Source of the DNA: Methanobacteriota archaeon
GTDB lineage: Archaea; Thermoplasmatota; Poseidoniia; Poseidoniales; Thalassarchaeaceae
Assembly (NCBI GenBank): GCA_011523055.1
Contig: WTHQ01000028.1
Span: forward strand, 1 to 35,095
Direction of reading: 5' to 3'
Length of the DNA: 35,095 nt
The position numbers and the translations under genes were made by a program. Below are positions 1 to 7,761 of the stretch, one piece after another (within the stretch, counting starts at the first letter, position 1; every line of letters begins with the position of its first letter). Under the pieces are notes generated by a model. It worked only from the letters and a program-made list of their open reading frames with translations, was not told where the DNA came from and ran no database searches.

Positions 1-492
1 ACTACCACTTGAGGCGCCGGTATTACCGCGGCGGCTGGCACCGTCCTTACCCACCTCTTATTCCTAATCCTTTGAAGAGAGAAGAAAAGCACAGGATCTT
101 ACTCCTGGCACTTGGAGTCCCCTGATCACGGTTTCCCGCATTGTCAAGGTTTCGCGACTGCTGCGTCCCGTAGGACCTGGATTCGTGTCTCAGAATCCAT
201 CTCCGGGCTATTGCTCTCACAACCCGTACGCGTCGAAGGCTAGAGGGTACTTTACACCCCCTACTACCTGATACGCCGCAGGCCCATCCTGTGCCGCCGG
301 GGCTTTCATCCACTCACCGTTCCAGGCGTAGTGGACTATGGGGTATTGTTCTCAGTTTCCCGAGGTTATCCCCCAGCACAGGGCAGGTTACCCACGTGTT
401 ACTGAGCAGTATGCCGAGCTCCGAAAGCTCTCGACTCGCATGTCTTAATCGGACTCCAATAGCGGTAGCCTCCGGCAGGATCAACCGGATTT
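1..492 (-). rRNA. rrs: 16S rRNA, 5' part (gene runs off the left edge)
   Basis: Read on the minus strand, the gene begins near 490-492 with the archaeal 16S 5' signature TCCGGTTGATCCTGCCGGA (plus-strand complement at 471-489). At the left edge lies the universal 530-loop region (complement of CAGCCGCCGCGGTAATAC, about 20-45). So roughly the first third of the molecule, the 5' domain, is present; the rest lies outside the window. The sequence between is archaeal in character (for example GGGATAACCTCGGGAAACTG). It lies 329 bases downstream of secY on the same strand but has its own TATA-type promoter. The 23S gene cannot be seen. The exact mature 5' end is uncertain by one or two bases. Confidence 0.97.
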
Positions 493-570
493 CGCGTGCG
501 CGTCATCACGATCCTTGCTGGAGCTTGAGTTGTCGTTGACTATTGAAACTTAGAGTGCTTGGCGGTGAGA

Positions 571-580
571 ATTTTATATC
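571..580 (-). promoter_or_regulatory. Probable 16S rRNA promoter (TATA box)
   Basis: On the minus strand this reads GATATAAAAT, a close match to the archaeal TATA consensus. Transcription would start about 25 bases downstream, near 545-552, leaving a leader of roughly 55-60 bases before the mature 16S end. The A/T-rich box stands alone in a GC-rich surround, which supports it. A weaker GATATAC lies farther upstream at 761-767 and could be a second promoter. No start site has been mapped. Confidence 0.6.
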
Positions 581-593
581 TGCACCTTGCACA

Positions 594-611
594 CCTCCTG
601 AATACAGGAGG
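594..611. repeat. Perfect inverted repeat upstream of the rRNA promoter
   Basis: CCTCCTG-AATA-CAGGAGG is a perfect 7-bp stem with a 4-base spacer. It lies 13 bases upstream (minus-strand sense) of the 16S TATA box, a usual place for an activator or operator site. As RNA it would form a tight hairpin. No protein is known to bind it from this sequence alone. Confidence 0.55.
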
Positions 612-821
612 ATTTTCGTCGTGGATCACCAATCTAAGTCCCGAACTTGGTTCGGAACCGCACTTCCTCGGCAGCGACCGACGTGAATGATGACTTCACG
701 ACCCCGAGGGGTTCAGTCTCCAACGCCCGTCAGACGCAGCGCGCCTCCGACTTGCGGTCCGTATATCAACATGACGTGTGGGCATTTGGAGTAATTGGGG
801 CGCATGTACGCGTATTTGGCA

Positions 822-2741
822 TCAAGATGCACCGAAGAACTCACGCAGTACGGGGTGCATTTCCATGGCCTGCTCCTTCTGTATCTGTTCGTAAGTCCTC
901 AGTATGATTCCAACTGCTAACAGGAGACCGGTTCCCGTGGCGTTACCGACTGTGCCCAGCAGGTCAGCTCCTGCTGCAAGCAGGCCGACGAAGGCTCCGG
1001 AGAACAGCGTGACTGGTGGAATGTACCTCTCCAGTATCCTCTCGACGACCTGGGGGTTGTTTCTGAAGCCTGGAATCTGCATTCCCGTGCGCTCGATTTG
1101 TTTGGCCACATCCTTGGGGCCCATGTTGGTTGTTTCGATCCAGAACTTGGCGAAAACCATGCTGCCTAATGTCATGAATGTTACGTAGGTGAGGACGTGT
1201 ACCATAACCTGTCCAAGGCTGTGTCCGTAGGCATCTCCTGTTTGGTTCAATAGAGGAATGAGCCAATCGCCCACACCATTCACCATTGAGCTGTACCAGG
1301 CAAATCCATCCGAGGGAGTCGTCGCACCAGGCTCGTAGCTTCCGAACCAATGCGCCTTAGACCCCCAACCGTTCCTTCCTAGGATGGGCACGGTGGAGAG
1401 TACGGGGTGGCTCCAGAACAGTAGCGTGAACATATTTACATTGGCGAGCAGGGCTGCCATCAAAATCACTGGTATGTTACTAGCGTATACTAGTCTGATG
1501 GGATATTGGCCCCGATGGCCTCTGACTTTGCCATGGGCTAGCGGCAGTTCGAGTTTGGAGGATTCTGCGTATGCAACCACCAAAAACACGATTATTGATG
1601 AGACAAGTGCGGCGATTGGGTTAGAGTGGTTGAGTAGGATCTGCTCGAACCCATTCTGGGAGACAAGTTGTGCGTTCGTCGCGCTTCTGAGCGTGTAGAA
1701 TATCATCGGAAGAGTTCCTGCCGGTGGATTCTCGAAAGACAATGGGGATCCGCTGACGCTTGGTAATGGAGAGAGTGTTCCGACGAAGGTGGATTGGGCT
1801 ACTCCGGCTGCAATGAATAGCGATATGCCGCTTCCGATCCCCCACTTTGAAACAAGCTCATCGAGGAGGAAAACGAGGTACGACCCGATGAATAGCTGAA
1901 CGACAATTATCGTGTTTGCCCAGCCCACCCCGAAGTCCAGGATTAGGCTCTCATGAGGGTCCAGGAAACCGTACACTTGAGGAATGGACTCGATGGGGAT
2001 CATTAGCAGGACCAGGATCTTCTGGATGCCTTGGTAGAGCTGCTTGTCTGCGGAGTCTTGAAGATCTAGTTGTATTATCTTAGCACCTGAAAACAGCTGC
2101 ATTATGATAGACGCTGTGACTATTGGGCCGATCCCGAGGTGCATGATCGACCCTGATGCCCCGGCCATTATCGCTCTGAATGATGAGAATACGTCCAAGG
2201 TTGACTCGGATAGGCCCCAGATCATCACATTGGTCATCATGAAGTAGATGATCAGCACCAGGACTGTGGTCCAGAGCTTCTGATTGAACCTGACATGGCC
2301 CTCGGGCTTGACGATAGACGGGTATACATCGACCATTCGCTTCAGGGCATAGAGTCGACTGGACTCAGGCCCGGTGTACATCAGACACGAAAGTGATAGT
2401 CCGGCTGCTAGACCAAGCAGGGCGATGCCGACGAGGAGGAATCCAACGGCCTGTTGGTCAACCCAACCCCATATCACCATGGCGATAACTGAGGTCAGCC
2501 ACACTACCGGCTTGAGCCACCGGCCAATTGGTGAGTCAGCCAGAGAGTCAGGGAGGTCGTTGGTCACCCCCCATATCACGAATCCGACATATGGAAATGA
2601 GACTCCGAGGAGTGTGAGCGCCCATGTCTGGTCTGCGGAGTTGTCTCCGAACAAGAGGTCACGTTGCCACCATATCAAGGAGCCCCAGTAGATCGAAGCA
2701 ACGATGACAAGGGCAATTAGATTCGGCCTTCTGCCCTCCAT
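822..2741 (-). CDS. secY: Preprotein translocase subunit SecY with extra N-terminal membrane domain
   Basis: Protein-conducting channel of the Sec translocon in the cytoplasmic membrane, 639 residues. The canonical archaeal SecY part starts near residue 139 (YPSIVKPEGHVRF, then the first core helix at about 157-176) and continues with recognisable segments such as KWGIGSGISLFIAAGV and the C-terminal GTGLLLAVGIILRTYEQI. Before it are about 138 residues with four predicted membrane helices (about 8-25, 40-58, 75-93, 97-121) that normal SecY (about 430-490 residues) lacks. The long start is supported: its ATG follows the uL15 stop by 19 bases and has a GGTGAG ribosome binding site 7 bases upstream. 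It is the last gene of the ribosomal run. Later in-frame Met codons (residues 121, 136) have no better support. Confidence 0.95.
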   Translation of the reverse strand: MEGRRPNLIALVIVASIYWGSLIWWQRDLLFGDNSADQTWALTLLGVSFPYVGFVIWGVTNDLPDSLADSPIGRWLKPVVWLTSVIAMVIWGWVDQQAVGFLLVGIALLGLAAGLSLSCLMYTGPESSRLYALKRMVDVYPSIVKPEGHVRFNQKLWTTVLVLIIYFMMTNVMIWGLSESTLDVFSSFRAIMAGASGSIMHLGIGPIVTASIIMQLFSGAKIIQLDLQDSADKQLYQGIQKILVLLMIPIESIPQVYGFLDPHESLILDFGVGWANTIIVVQLFIGSYLVFLLDELVSKWGIGSGISLFIAAGVAQSTFVGTLSPLPSVSGSPLSFENPPAGTLPMIFYTLRSATNAQLVSQNGFEQILLNHSNPIAALVSSIIVFLVVAYAESSKLELPLAHGKVRGHRGQYPIRLVYASNIPVILMAALLANVNMFTLLFWSHPVLSTVPILGRNGWGSKAHWFGSYEPGATTPSDGFAWYSSMVNGVGDWLIPLLNQTGDAYGHSLGQVMVHVLTYVTFMTLGSMVFAKFWIETTNMGPKDVAKQIERTGMQIPGFRNNPQVVERILERYIPPVTLFSGAFVGLLAAGADLLGTVGNATGTGLLLAVGIILRTYEQIQKEQAMEMHPVLREFFGAS

Positions 2742-2760
2742 TTCAACTCACCTGCCTCAA

Positions 2761-3180
2761 TTACTCTTCTTCCCATTCATCGTCGTCCGCAACGAGGGTC
2801 ACCGAGCCTCCGGCGGATTCTATTTTTTCTATTGCCCTGGCTGAGGCGTACTCGACCTTGACGTGAATGGCGCTGGACACCTGGCCTGACCCTAGTAACT
2901 TGTCGTATCCCTGTGAGTCGAGGTCAATGTTTTCCTCGCCAGGGAAAAGCTGCCCCAGCTGAGACACATTAACGCTGTTGTGGACAACTCTCAGCCCTGG
3001 GTCCCTGTTGAAGCCGTGCATGCCCCAATGCTTGGGCATGTATTTCAGTCTCGTCATGAGTCGGTGTTTGTTGAGTCCGGCGTTACCCCTTCCCCCTCTT
3101 TTTCCTGCGCCCCTTCCTGCTTTCTTACCACGGCCATGGTATCTGGACCGTCCTCTGAATTTGTTAGTTCTCGAAACCAT
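2761..3180 (-). CDS. rpl15: 50S ribosomal protein uL15
   Basis: Large-subunit protein that binds 23S rRNA, 139 residues. The Gly/Arg/Lys-rich N-terminus (RGRSRYHGRGKKAGRGAGK) is the family signature of archaeal uL15 (eukaryotic L27a), followed by the conserved KHWGMHGF region. The C-terminus ends in an acidic tail (DDDEWEEE), a feature shared with other proteins of this operon. The start is set by GAGGTGATCAA directly before the ATG. It lies 9 bases downstream of uL30 and 19 upstream of secY, the normal end of the archaeal spc order. Confidence 0.97.
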   Translation of the reverse strand: MVSRTNKFRGRSRYHGRGKKAGRGAGKRGGRGNAGLNKHRLMTRLKYMPKHWGMHGFNRDPGLRVVHNSVNVSQLGQLFPGEENIDLDSQGYDKLLGSGQVSSAIHVKVEYASARAIEKIESAGGSVTLVADDDEWEEE

Positions 3181-3189
3181 TTGATCACC

Positions 3190-3660
3190 TCATACCATCC
3201 TCGAAACCAAGTCTCCGATGTCAGTTCCCCGGAAGCCTAGAGCGCCGCCAGTCTTGTAGGACCTCTTGATTCCGCCCCATCCCTTGGCTCCACGGGGTGG
3301 GTGTAGGCGCAGTACGGGCTTCAGCCCCTCTACGGATTTGAGCGTAGCATCTCCAGAGGCGAGGGCAGCGGCAAAGTCATCCAGTGACGAATACTCGCTG
3401 CCAGAGGAAATAGATGAGTCGTCCACGGGTTTGTCTCCAGTCATCCGGCCCCTCTCCCTTAGTAGGTTCGCGATAGTGGCTGCATCAACTTCTCCCCATG
3501 TGACGAAATCCTTGGCCTTCTGTAGCATGCCAGCATATGTCGGCCTGTCGGGGATTATGGTTGCGTGATTTACTTTGGTGAGGTTCAACATTGACATGGT
3601 TTCTCGGATTGACCTCTCCACGCCTCGGTCGCTTCGTACGCGTATAACTAGGAACGTCAC
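3190..3660 (-). CDS. rpl30: 50S ribosomal protein uL30
   Basis: Large-subunit protein, 156 residues, the long archaeal/eukaryotic form (bacterial L30 is about 60). The N-terminal domain (FLVIRVRSDRGVERSIRETM, then LNLTKVNHATIIPD) is typical, and the C-terminal extension with HPPRGAKGWGGIKRSY matches archaeal L30. The segment around residues 80-110 is rich in Ser/Asp and looks flexible. The start codon overlaps the uS5 stop by 4 bases, indicating translational coupling. Confidence 0.96.
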   Translation of the reverse strand: MTFLVIRVRSDRGVERSIRETMSMLNLTKVNHATIIPDRPTYAGMLQKAKDFVTWGEVDAATIANLLRERGRMTGDKPVDDSSISSGSEYSSLDDFAAALASGDATLKSVEGLKPVLRLHPPRGAKGWGGIKRSYKTGGALGFRGTDIGDLVSRMV

Positions 3661-4442
3661 AATGAGCCCTCCCCATGGGTGATGTGCAGCCTTTGCTTGT
3701 CCTGACTTCCAATTCTCGTCATATTGAGTTGTTTTAGTGCGTTAAATGTGGCCTGGGCGAAGTTGATGGTGGTTCTGGTCTGGCCGGAAGTTGACGACCA
3801 AACGTCTGTGATGCCTGCCTTGTTGAGGACCCTTCTTCCAGTATCCCCGATTACCAGTCCTTTTCCAGCAGGTGCGGGCATAAGTGTGACCCTGGTTGAT
3901 CCGGACCTGCCGGTGACCTTGATCGGGACGCTCTTGCCCGGTCCTATGCCGGACTCCCAGGAGCCGTTGCCGCGCATTACGGGTATGAGGCTCATTTTCG
4001 CCTTTGTAATTGCCTTTTGGATTGTGCTTGCGACCTCTTTTCCTTTGCATATGGCGAGGCCCACGTAGCCATCCTCGTTTCCTACCACGCACAGCACATT
4101 GAATCTGACCCTCCTCCCGGAGTCGGTCATTCTCTGGATCATGTTGACTGCGAGCACGTCTTCCTCCAAGTTTGGAATCAGGGCGTCGATTATCTCAACC
4201 TCCCTTATCGGAAGCCCAGTTGTGAGGGCCTGAGTGTATGTCAGGATCTCCCCGTTCATGACCATACGGCCGAGTCTAGTCTTCGGCTCCCATTGCCTCA
4301 GGTCAGCGAACCTGTCAGGGCCGCCCCTCCTCCTGCCCCCAGACTCGGGCTCAGGTGCGTCTGAGTAGCCAAATGCGATTGACAATCCAGATGCGAGAAC
4401 GGGGATTTCTTCTTGGGTCTCTGTGGTTTCTTCCTCTGTCAT
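3657..4442 (-). CDS. rps5: 30S ribosomal protein uS5
   Basis: Small-subunit protein involved in decoding fidelity, 261 residues. After an acidic N-terminal tail of about 30 residues and a Gly/Arg stretch (SGGRRRGGPDRFADLR), the double-stranded RNA-binding S5 domain follows, with RRVRFNVLCVVGNEDGYVGL and KGLVIGDTGRRVLNKAGI as clear signatures. The acidic N-terminal extension is longer than in most archaeal S5 proteins. ATGA overlaps link it to uL18 upstream and uL30 downstream. Confidence 0.97.
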   Translation of the reverse strand: MTEEETTETQEEIPVLASGLSIAFGYSDAPEPESGGRRRGGPDRFADLRQWEPKTRLGRMVMNGEILTYTQALTTGLPIREVEIIDALIPNLEEDVLAVNMIQRMTDSGRRVRFNVLCVVGNEDGYVGLAICKGKEVASTIQKAITKAKMSLIPVMRGNGSWESGIGPGKSVPIKVTGRSGSTRVTLMPAPAGKGLVIGDTGRRVLNKAGITDVWSSTSGQTRTTINFAQATFNALKQLNMTRIGSQDKQRLHITHGEGSL

Positions 4443-4954
4443 GCGTAGGCCTCCTCTATGCTCGCTTTCGTGGATTCCAATGAGGACTCTAATGACTCGC
4501 TGATGTGACGGCCGGAAATTCGGTCTTCTGACGGCAGGACTGCCTCGCCATGTGGGATGTCAAGTCCCGCATCCACCATTCCTTTTAGTGCTGCATATAC
4601 CCTATTGCCTGCGCTTGATGCGGCGAGGCCGATGTCAAGTACTGCTGATTTAACTCCAGATGCGAGAGCCTTCTTCCCCAGGGCGTAGCCTGTAAGGTAG
4701 CTCGCTGGTATTGACTTTCGTGATGCATCGTTGGGCCATCCATGCTCCTTGATCAGGGAGGAGGACTTCATTTCCACAAGAACCCGATCCCCCTCTGGAG
4801 AGTATTCCACCAATTGGCACGTGGCTTGGGTGTTGCTGACCCTGACGACTGCGCGAGGGGAGTCGCCCCTAAGCAGTCGAAGTCTTCTGCGATAATCGGT
4901 CAATCCGTTTTCCCGCCTCTTGTAGCGGAGTCTCTGATTCTTACCTGATGGCAT
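4439..4954 (-). CDS. rpl18: 50S ribosomal protein uL18
   Basis: 5S rRNA-binding protein of the central protuberance, 171 residues. The basic N-terminus (RRENGLTDYRRRLRLLRG) and the core (TGYALGKKALASGVKSAVLDIG, then ALKGMVDAGLDIPHGEAVLP) match archaeal uL18 (eukaryotic L5). The start codon shares one base with the eL19 stop, and the 3' end overlaps uS5 by 4 bases. Length is usual for the archaeal form, which lacks the eukaryotic C-terminal addition. Confidence 0.96.
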   Translation of the reverse strand: MPSGKNQRLRYKRRENGLTDYRRRLRLLRGDSPRAVVRVSNTQATCQLVEYSPEGDRVLVEMKSSSLIKEHGWPNDASRKSIPASYLTGYALGKKALASGVKSAVLDIGLAASSAGNRVYAALKGMVDAGLDIPHGEAVLPSEDRISGRHISESLESSLESTKASIEEAYA

Positions 4955-5430
4955 TATGCCTCGCCCCCTATATCGATACCCTCGAGTTGGATATTGCTCT
5001 TGAGATGGGCAACTGATCGGTAGGATCCTCCCTTTGCCTTTCTGTAGAAAAGTCGGTATTGAGAAGGAGTGAGTGTGGAGTCAGTCCGCATCTCTTTCAG
5101 AGCCTTTCGCTGGGCACGTATGGTTTTCATCCACCTATGCTTCTTTGGGTTCCTGGCGTTGGCTGTTCCCTTCCTTGAGCCGTGCCCCTTCCTTCGCCCC
5201 TTGGCTTTTTGCGCCTCGGCCTTCCTTGCTCTTCCTCGGCTGTTGCCCACAAGGGGTTTTGCCTTGATTACGCCCTCTTCTATTAGTTGCCTGATGTCGT
5301 CCTTCTGGACGGCATTCGTGACGTCGTCCAAGTAATCTGGGTTGATCCAGATCCTGTGTATTCCGACTGTCCTGCCCTCCTTACGAGATAGGATATCGGC
5401 TGCTAGCCTCTTCTGGTTCGAGATAATCAT
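4954..5430 (-). CDS. rpl19e: 50S ribosomal protein eL19
   Basis: Archaeal/eukaryotic large-subunit protein with no bacterial homologue, 158 residues. Diagnostic segments are QKRLAADILSRKEGRTVGIHRIWINP near the N-terminus (quoted in part: RLAADILSRKEGRTVGIHR), the basic linker KGRRKGHGSRKGTANAR, and the C-terminal helix with YRLFYRKAKGGSYRS. In known structures it makes an intersubunit bridge. Its position between eL32 and uL18 is canonical for archaea. The start overlaps the eL32 stop by 4 bases. Confidence 0.96.
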   Translation of the reverse strand: MIISNQKRLAADILSRKEGRTVGIHRIWINPDYLDDVTNAVQKDDIRQLIEEGVIKAKPLVGNSRGRARKAEAQKAKGRRKGHGSRKGTANARNPKKHRWMKTIRAQRKALKEMRTDSTLTPSQYRLFYRKAKGGSYRSVAHLKSNIQLEGIDIGGEA

Positions 5431-6104
5431 TGTAAGTCCCCCTTTCTCTGGATTCTTCGCCTGTTAAGGATTCTGAGTCCTAGCTGATCGGCCCTGGTGT
5501 GGATAATTGTCCTCTTTCGGTTGCCAACCGCTGCACTTATCCTGACTGCTTGTGTTTCTGGATTTAGTCCGTCTAGATCGGAGGGGCTTTTCACGAGGAC
5601 CTCTTCGAAACCGGAAGGGTGCAGCCCTCTGACTGATGCTACTTTCCTGTGGCCGATTCGGACCATCGGAGTCCTGTATTTCATGTTGAGTCTCTGCTTG
5701 GATTGCAGCCCATTTGGCTTTCTCCAGCCCGTTCGGGCTAGTCTGAAGTACCTGAACCACTCTTGTCTTCGGAATTTCGGCATGGATGCACGTTGGGTTT
5801 TCCTGACGATGAGGGCGGCCTTTGTCTCTTCATCCAACATGGGTTTTTGCTTGGGGGAGTATTCTTCGTCGTCCTCCCAGTCGTCATCATAGAACTCTTC
5901 CTCGAACCCTTCCGCATCATCAAGTTCGAAGTCTTGGTCAGGGGATTCCTCAGTTGGGGGGGCTTTTTCATCGATGGGTGAGGGTCCTGACTGATCGTCT
6001 TCTACGAGGCGCTCTACGAGCTCCGCCTTCTTGCCACCGACCTTTAGCCCTCTCGCCTTGAGTAGTTCCTTCAATTCGGAGACTGTCTTTGATTCGTAGT
6101 CCAT
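5427..6104 (-). CDS. rpl32e: 50S ribosomal protein eL32 with N-terminal SAP domain
   Basis: Archaeal/eukaryotic large-subunit protein; the eL32 core is the C-terminal half (PKFRRQEWFRYFRLA, RKPNGLQSKQRLNMKYR, VRGLHPSGFEEVLV, ADQLGLRILNRRRIQ). I start it at the ATG at 6104 (225 residues), 5 bases after the uL6 stop, preceded by GAGGAGTGATTAAC; an in-frame ATG at 6182 would overlap uL6 by 73 bases and has no such support. Residues 1-40 form a SAP motif (TVSELKELLKARGLKVGGKK, then AELVERLV), a helix-extended-helix nucleic-acid-binding fold. A very acidic linker (about 45-90, with EEFYDDDWEDDEEY) follows. Haloarchaeal eL32 also has an N-terminal extension, but I do not know of SAP there. Confidence 0.95.
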   Translation of the reverse strand: MDYESKTVSELKELLKARGLKVGGKKAELVERLVEDDQSGPSPIDEKAPPTEESPDQDFELDDAEGFEEEFYDDDWEDDEEYSPKQKPMLDEETKAALIVRKTQRASMPKFRRQEWFRYFRLARTGWRKPNGLQSKQRLNMKYRTPMVRIGHRKVASVRGLHPSGFEEVLVKSPSDLDGLNPETQAVRISAAVGNRKRTIIHTRADQLGLRILNRRRIQRKGDLQ

Positions 6105-6109
6105 GTTAA

Positions 6110-6664
6110 TCACTCCTCGCCCTTCGAGACGATGTAGATTCCATCTTGGAACACTCTCCTGTCTCTCTTCTTGATTTTGCACGCCATTTCGATGTTGGCA
6201 GCTGTTTGGCCGACCTTCTCTCGATCGCTCCCAGACACCGTCACGTCAGTCTTGTTCTCGATCTTTACTTGGACCTCGGCGGGAGTCCATGGAAGGGCGG
6301 CCTTTCGAGGAACCTTCTCGCCGAAGAGGTTCGTGATGGTCATGGTGTTCCCTTCTACCTTGAGAGTCATTGGAAAGTGGGAGTAGACCGCCTTCAGTTT
6401 GTATTCGAATCCTGAATCGATGCCCCTGACCATGTTCCTTAGATGTGCTGCCCATGTACCTGCAATTGCCTTGTGCTTCCTTCTAGGAAGGTCGCAGAAC
6501 ACGATTAGGTTCGCATCATTCGAGGAGACTGATACTCTGGAGTGTCGGAACTGTCGAGATATTGTAGACCCGTCTTTGGTGAGGGTGACGTTGTCATCAT
6601 CAACGGATGCGGAAACCCCATCGGGAAGGGGTATTTCGTGGGTTATGCTGTCTAGTGATGGCAT
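6110..6664 (-). CDS. rpl6: 50S ribosomal protein uL6
   Basis: Large-subunit protein near the factor-binding site, 184 residues. It has the two repeated L6 domains: the N-terminal one begins ITHEIPLPDGVSASVDDDNV, and the linker/second domain carries GIDSGFEYKLKAVYSHFPM and the C-terminal RVFQDGIYIVSKGE, the standard archaeal ending. It lies 13 bases downstream of uS8; a GGAGG ribosome binding site precedes the ATG. Order uS8-uL6-eL32-eL19 is the archaeal standard. Confidence 0.97.
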   Translation of the reverse strand: MPSLDSITHEIPLPDGVSASVDDDNVTLTKDGSTISRQFRHSRVSVSSNDANLIVFCDLPRRKHKAIAGTWAAHLRNMVRGIDSGFEYKLKAVYSHFPMTLKVEGNTMTITNLFGEKVPRKAALPWTPAEVQVKIENKTDVTVSGSDREKVGQTAANIEMACKIKKRDRRVFQDGIYIVSKGEE

Positions 6665-6677
6665 GCTTGTTCCTCCT

Positions 6678-7067
6678 TCAGAAAATATAGGCCAATAATC
6701 GGCCGCCTACTCGTTCTTTTTTGGCCTCGTGATGATTCATTACGCCCTGGTTCGTCGATACGATGAGGAGGCCGAAGTCTCTGGCTGGTAGGTACCTAGA
6801 CTCCCACTTGTCGAAGTCTGCCCTTTTTACCGAGTGTCTTGGTTTGATGACGCCGCACCTGTTGATGGCGCCAACCAGCTCGACTCGGAAAGCATCGCCC
6901 CGGCCATCAGCAATTCTTTCGAACTCACCAACGTAGCCCGAGGACTGCATGATGGCCAACATGCTCTCGAGGAGGTTGCTTGCTGGGGCGATGGACACTT
7001 CATAGTGTCCAGCCTGCTCAGCGTTGTATATTCTGACAAAAGCATCGGATAATGGGTCAAACTGCAT
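6678..7067 (-). CDS. rps8: 30S ribosomal protein uS8
   Basis: Small-subunit protein that binds the central domain of 16S rRNA, 129 residues. The archaeal S8 pattern is clear: DPLSDAFVRIYNAEQAGHYE at the N-terminus, IMQSSGYVGEFERI, and the C-terminal block with STNQGVMNHHEAKKERVGGR. The ATG follows GAGGTGTAAAG, a good ribosome binding site, 9 bases after uS14. Confidence 0.97.
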   Translation of the reverse strand: MQFDPLSDAFVRIYNAEQAGHYEVSIAPASNLLESMLAIMQSSGYVGEFERIADGRGDAFRVELVGAINRCGVIKPRHSVKRADFDKWESRYLPARDFGLLIVSTNQGVMNHHEAKKERVGGRLLAYIF

Positions 7068-7076
7068 CTTTACACC

Positions 7077-7229
7077 TCAATTGAATTTCTTGAACCCTAT
7101 TTCTGGGGCCATGTCGCGGAAGCACTGCCTACAGAGCCTCAAACCATGCCTTCTGATCATCCCGCGCTTCCTTCCACATCGCCTGCACCCAATTGTCCTA
7201 CCAATTTCTTCACCGTGTTCGCGCGCCAT
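7077..7229 (-). CDS. rps14: 30S ribosomal protein uS14 (zinc-binding type)
   Basis: Small-subunit protein of 50 residues, the compact zinc form. Two CxxC pairs are visible (CRRC at about 15-18 and CRQC at about 33-36) around [11 protein letters not shown]. The reading frame is open farther upstream, but that part overlaps uL5 and lacks homology; the ATG at 7229 sits 4 bases after the uL5 stop with GGAGG inside the uL5 end. Length and position between uL5 and uS8 are canonical. Confidence 0.96.
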   Translation of the reverse strand: MAREHGEEIGRTIGCRRCGRKRGMIRRHGLRLCRQCFRDMAPEIGFKKFN

Positions 7230-7233
7230 TGAA

Positions 7234-7761
7234 TTACTCCTCCATGATTGTGATGCCAAAGGTGTCTTTGAACCAGGCTTTGCATTCTTCTCTTGAGACC
7301 CTGTGCTGAGATGGTAGTTTGCTCGAGGCATGCCTCCTCCTCTGGACCCTATGGCCGGGCCTTTCCAACACAACGTTGACGTCTAGTCCGAAAATCCCGA
7401 TGTCTGGGTCGTATTTCATCTCGGGGAAGTCGGTGTAGTCGGCGATTCCGAAGGATAGATTGCCAGAGTTGTCAAAGGACCAGCCGTGGATGGTGTTTTC
7501 CCTAACCCACAGGGCGTTCTTTAGGAATTCATGGGCCTTCTCGGTTTCCCGAATTGTGACCTTGCATCCAATCGGAGCGCCAATCCTAGTCCCTAGGTCT
7601 CGGTTGGTCTTTCTTGAGAGTGTCCTTACCGGCTTTTGTTTGGTCAGTGATTCAAGGACCTTCTCTGCCAGTAGAAGCCTGTTGCCTCCCTCGCCGACTC
7701 CTATGTTGACTGTCACCTTTGTTATCCTTGGCTGGAGCATTGGATTCGTTTGGGCGCTCAT
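7234..7761 (-). CDS. rpl5: 50S ribosomal protein uL5
   Basis: 5S rRNA-binding protein of the central protuberance, 175 residues. Signatures are [20 protein letters not shown] near the start, [20 protein letters not shown] in the middle, and [20 protein letters not shown]. The start overlaps the eS4 stop by 4 bases. Length matches archaeal uL5 (eukaryotic L11). Confidence 0.97.
   Translation of the reverse strand: MSAQTNPMLQPRITKVTVNIGVGEGGNRLLLAEKVLESLTKQKPVRTLSRKTNRDLGTRIGAPIGCKVTIRETEKAHEFLKNALWVRENTIHGWSFDNSGNLSFGIADYTDFPEMKYDPDIGIFGLDVNVVLERPGHRVQRRRHASSKLPSQHRVSREECKAWFKDTFGITIMEE

Larger units (their letters stand above)
493..821. other. secY-16S intergenic region (rRNA leader, promoter, inverted-repeat cluster)
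   Basis: This 329-base stretch has no convincing protein gene. From the 16S side it holds the leader (about 493-550), the TATA box (571-580) and four short perfect inverted repeats: 594-611 (7-bp stem), 641-655 (CCGAAC-TTG-GTTCGG), 682-700 (CGTGAA, 7-base loop, TTCACG) and 701-712 (ACCCC-GA-GGGGT). A second TATA-like GATATAC lies at 761-767 on the minus strand. No U-run terminator is visible directly after secY, so part of the rRNA signal could come from read-through of the ribosomal operon. Function of the repeats is unknown. Confidence 0.6.

Noticed and set aside
503-509. Box C-like GTGATGA in the 16S leader (minus strand)
   Set aside because: No box D partner or guide pairing was found nearby; a single 7-base match can be chance. 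It could belong to a processing stem with sequence outside the window.
647-907. Plus-strand open frame in the secY-16S spacer
   Set aside because: No ribosome binding site, no recognisable motif, and it runs into the 3' end of secY on the other strand.
6105-6182. Longer eL32 start (26 more residues)
   Set aside because: It would overlap uL6 by 73 bases, lacks a ribosome binding site, and the SAP domain begins right at the ATG at 6104, which has a strong site.
7230-7373. N-terminal extension of uS14
   Set aside because: It lies inside uL5, lacks homology, and the 50-residue form is the family standard.
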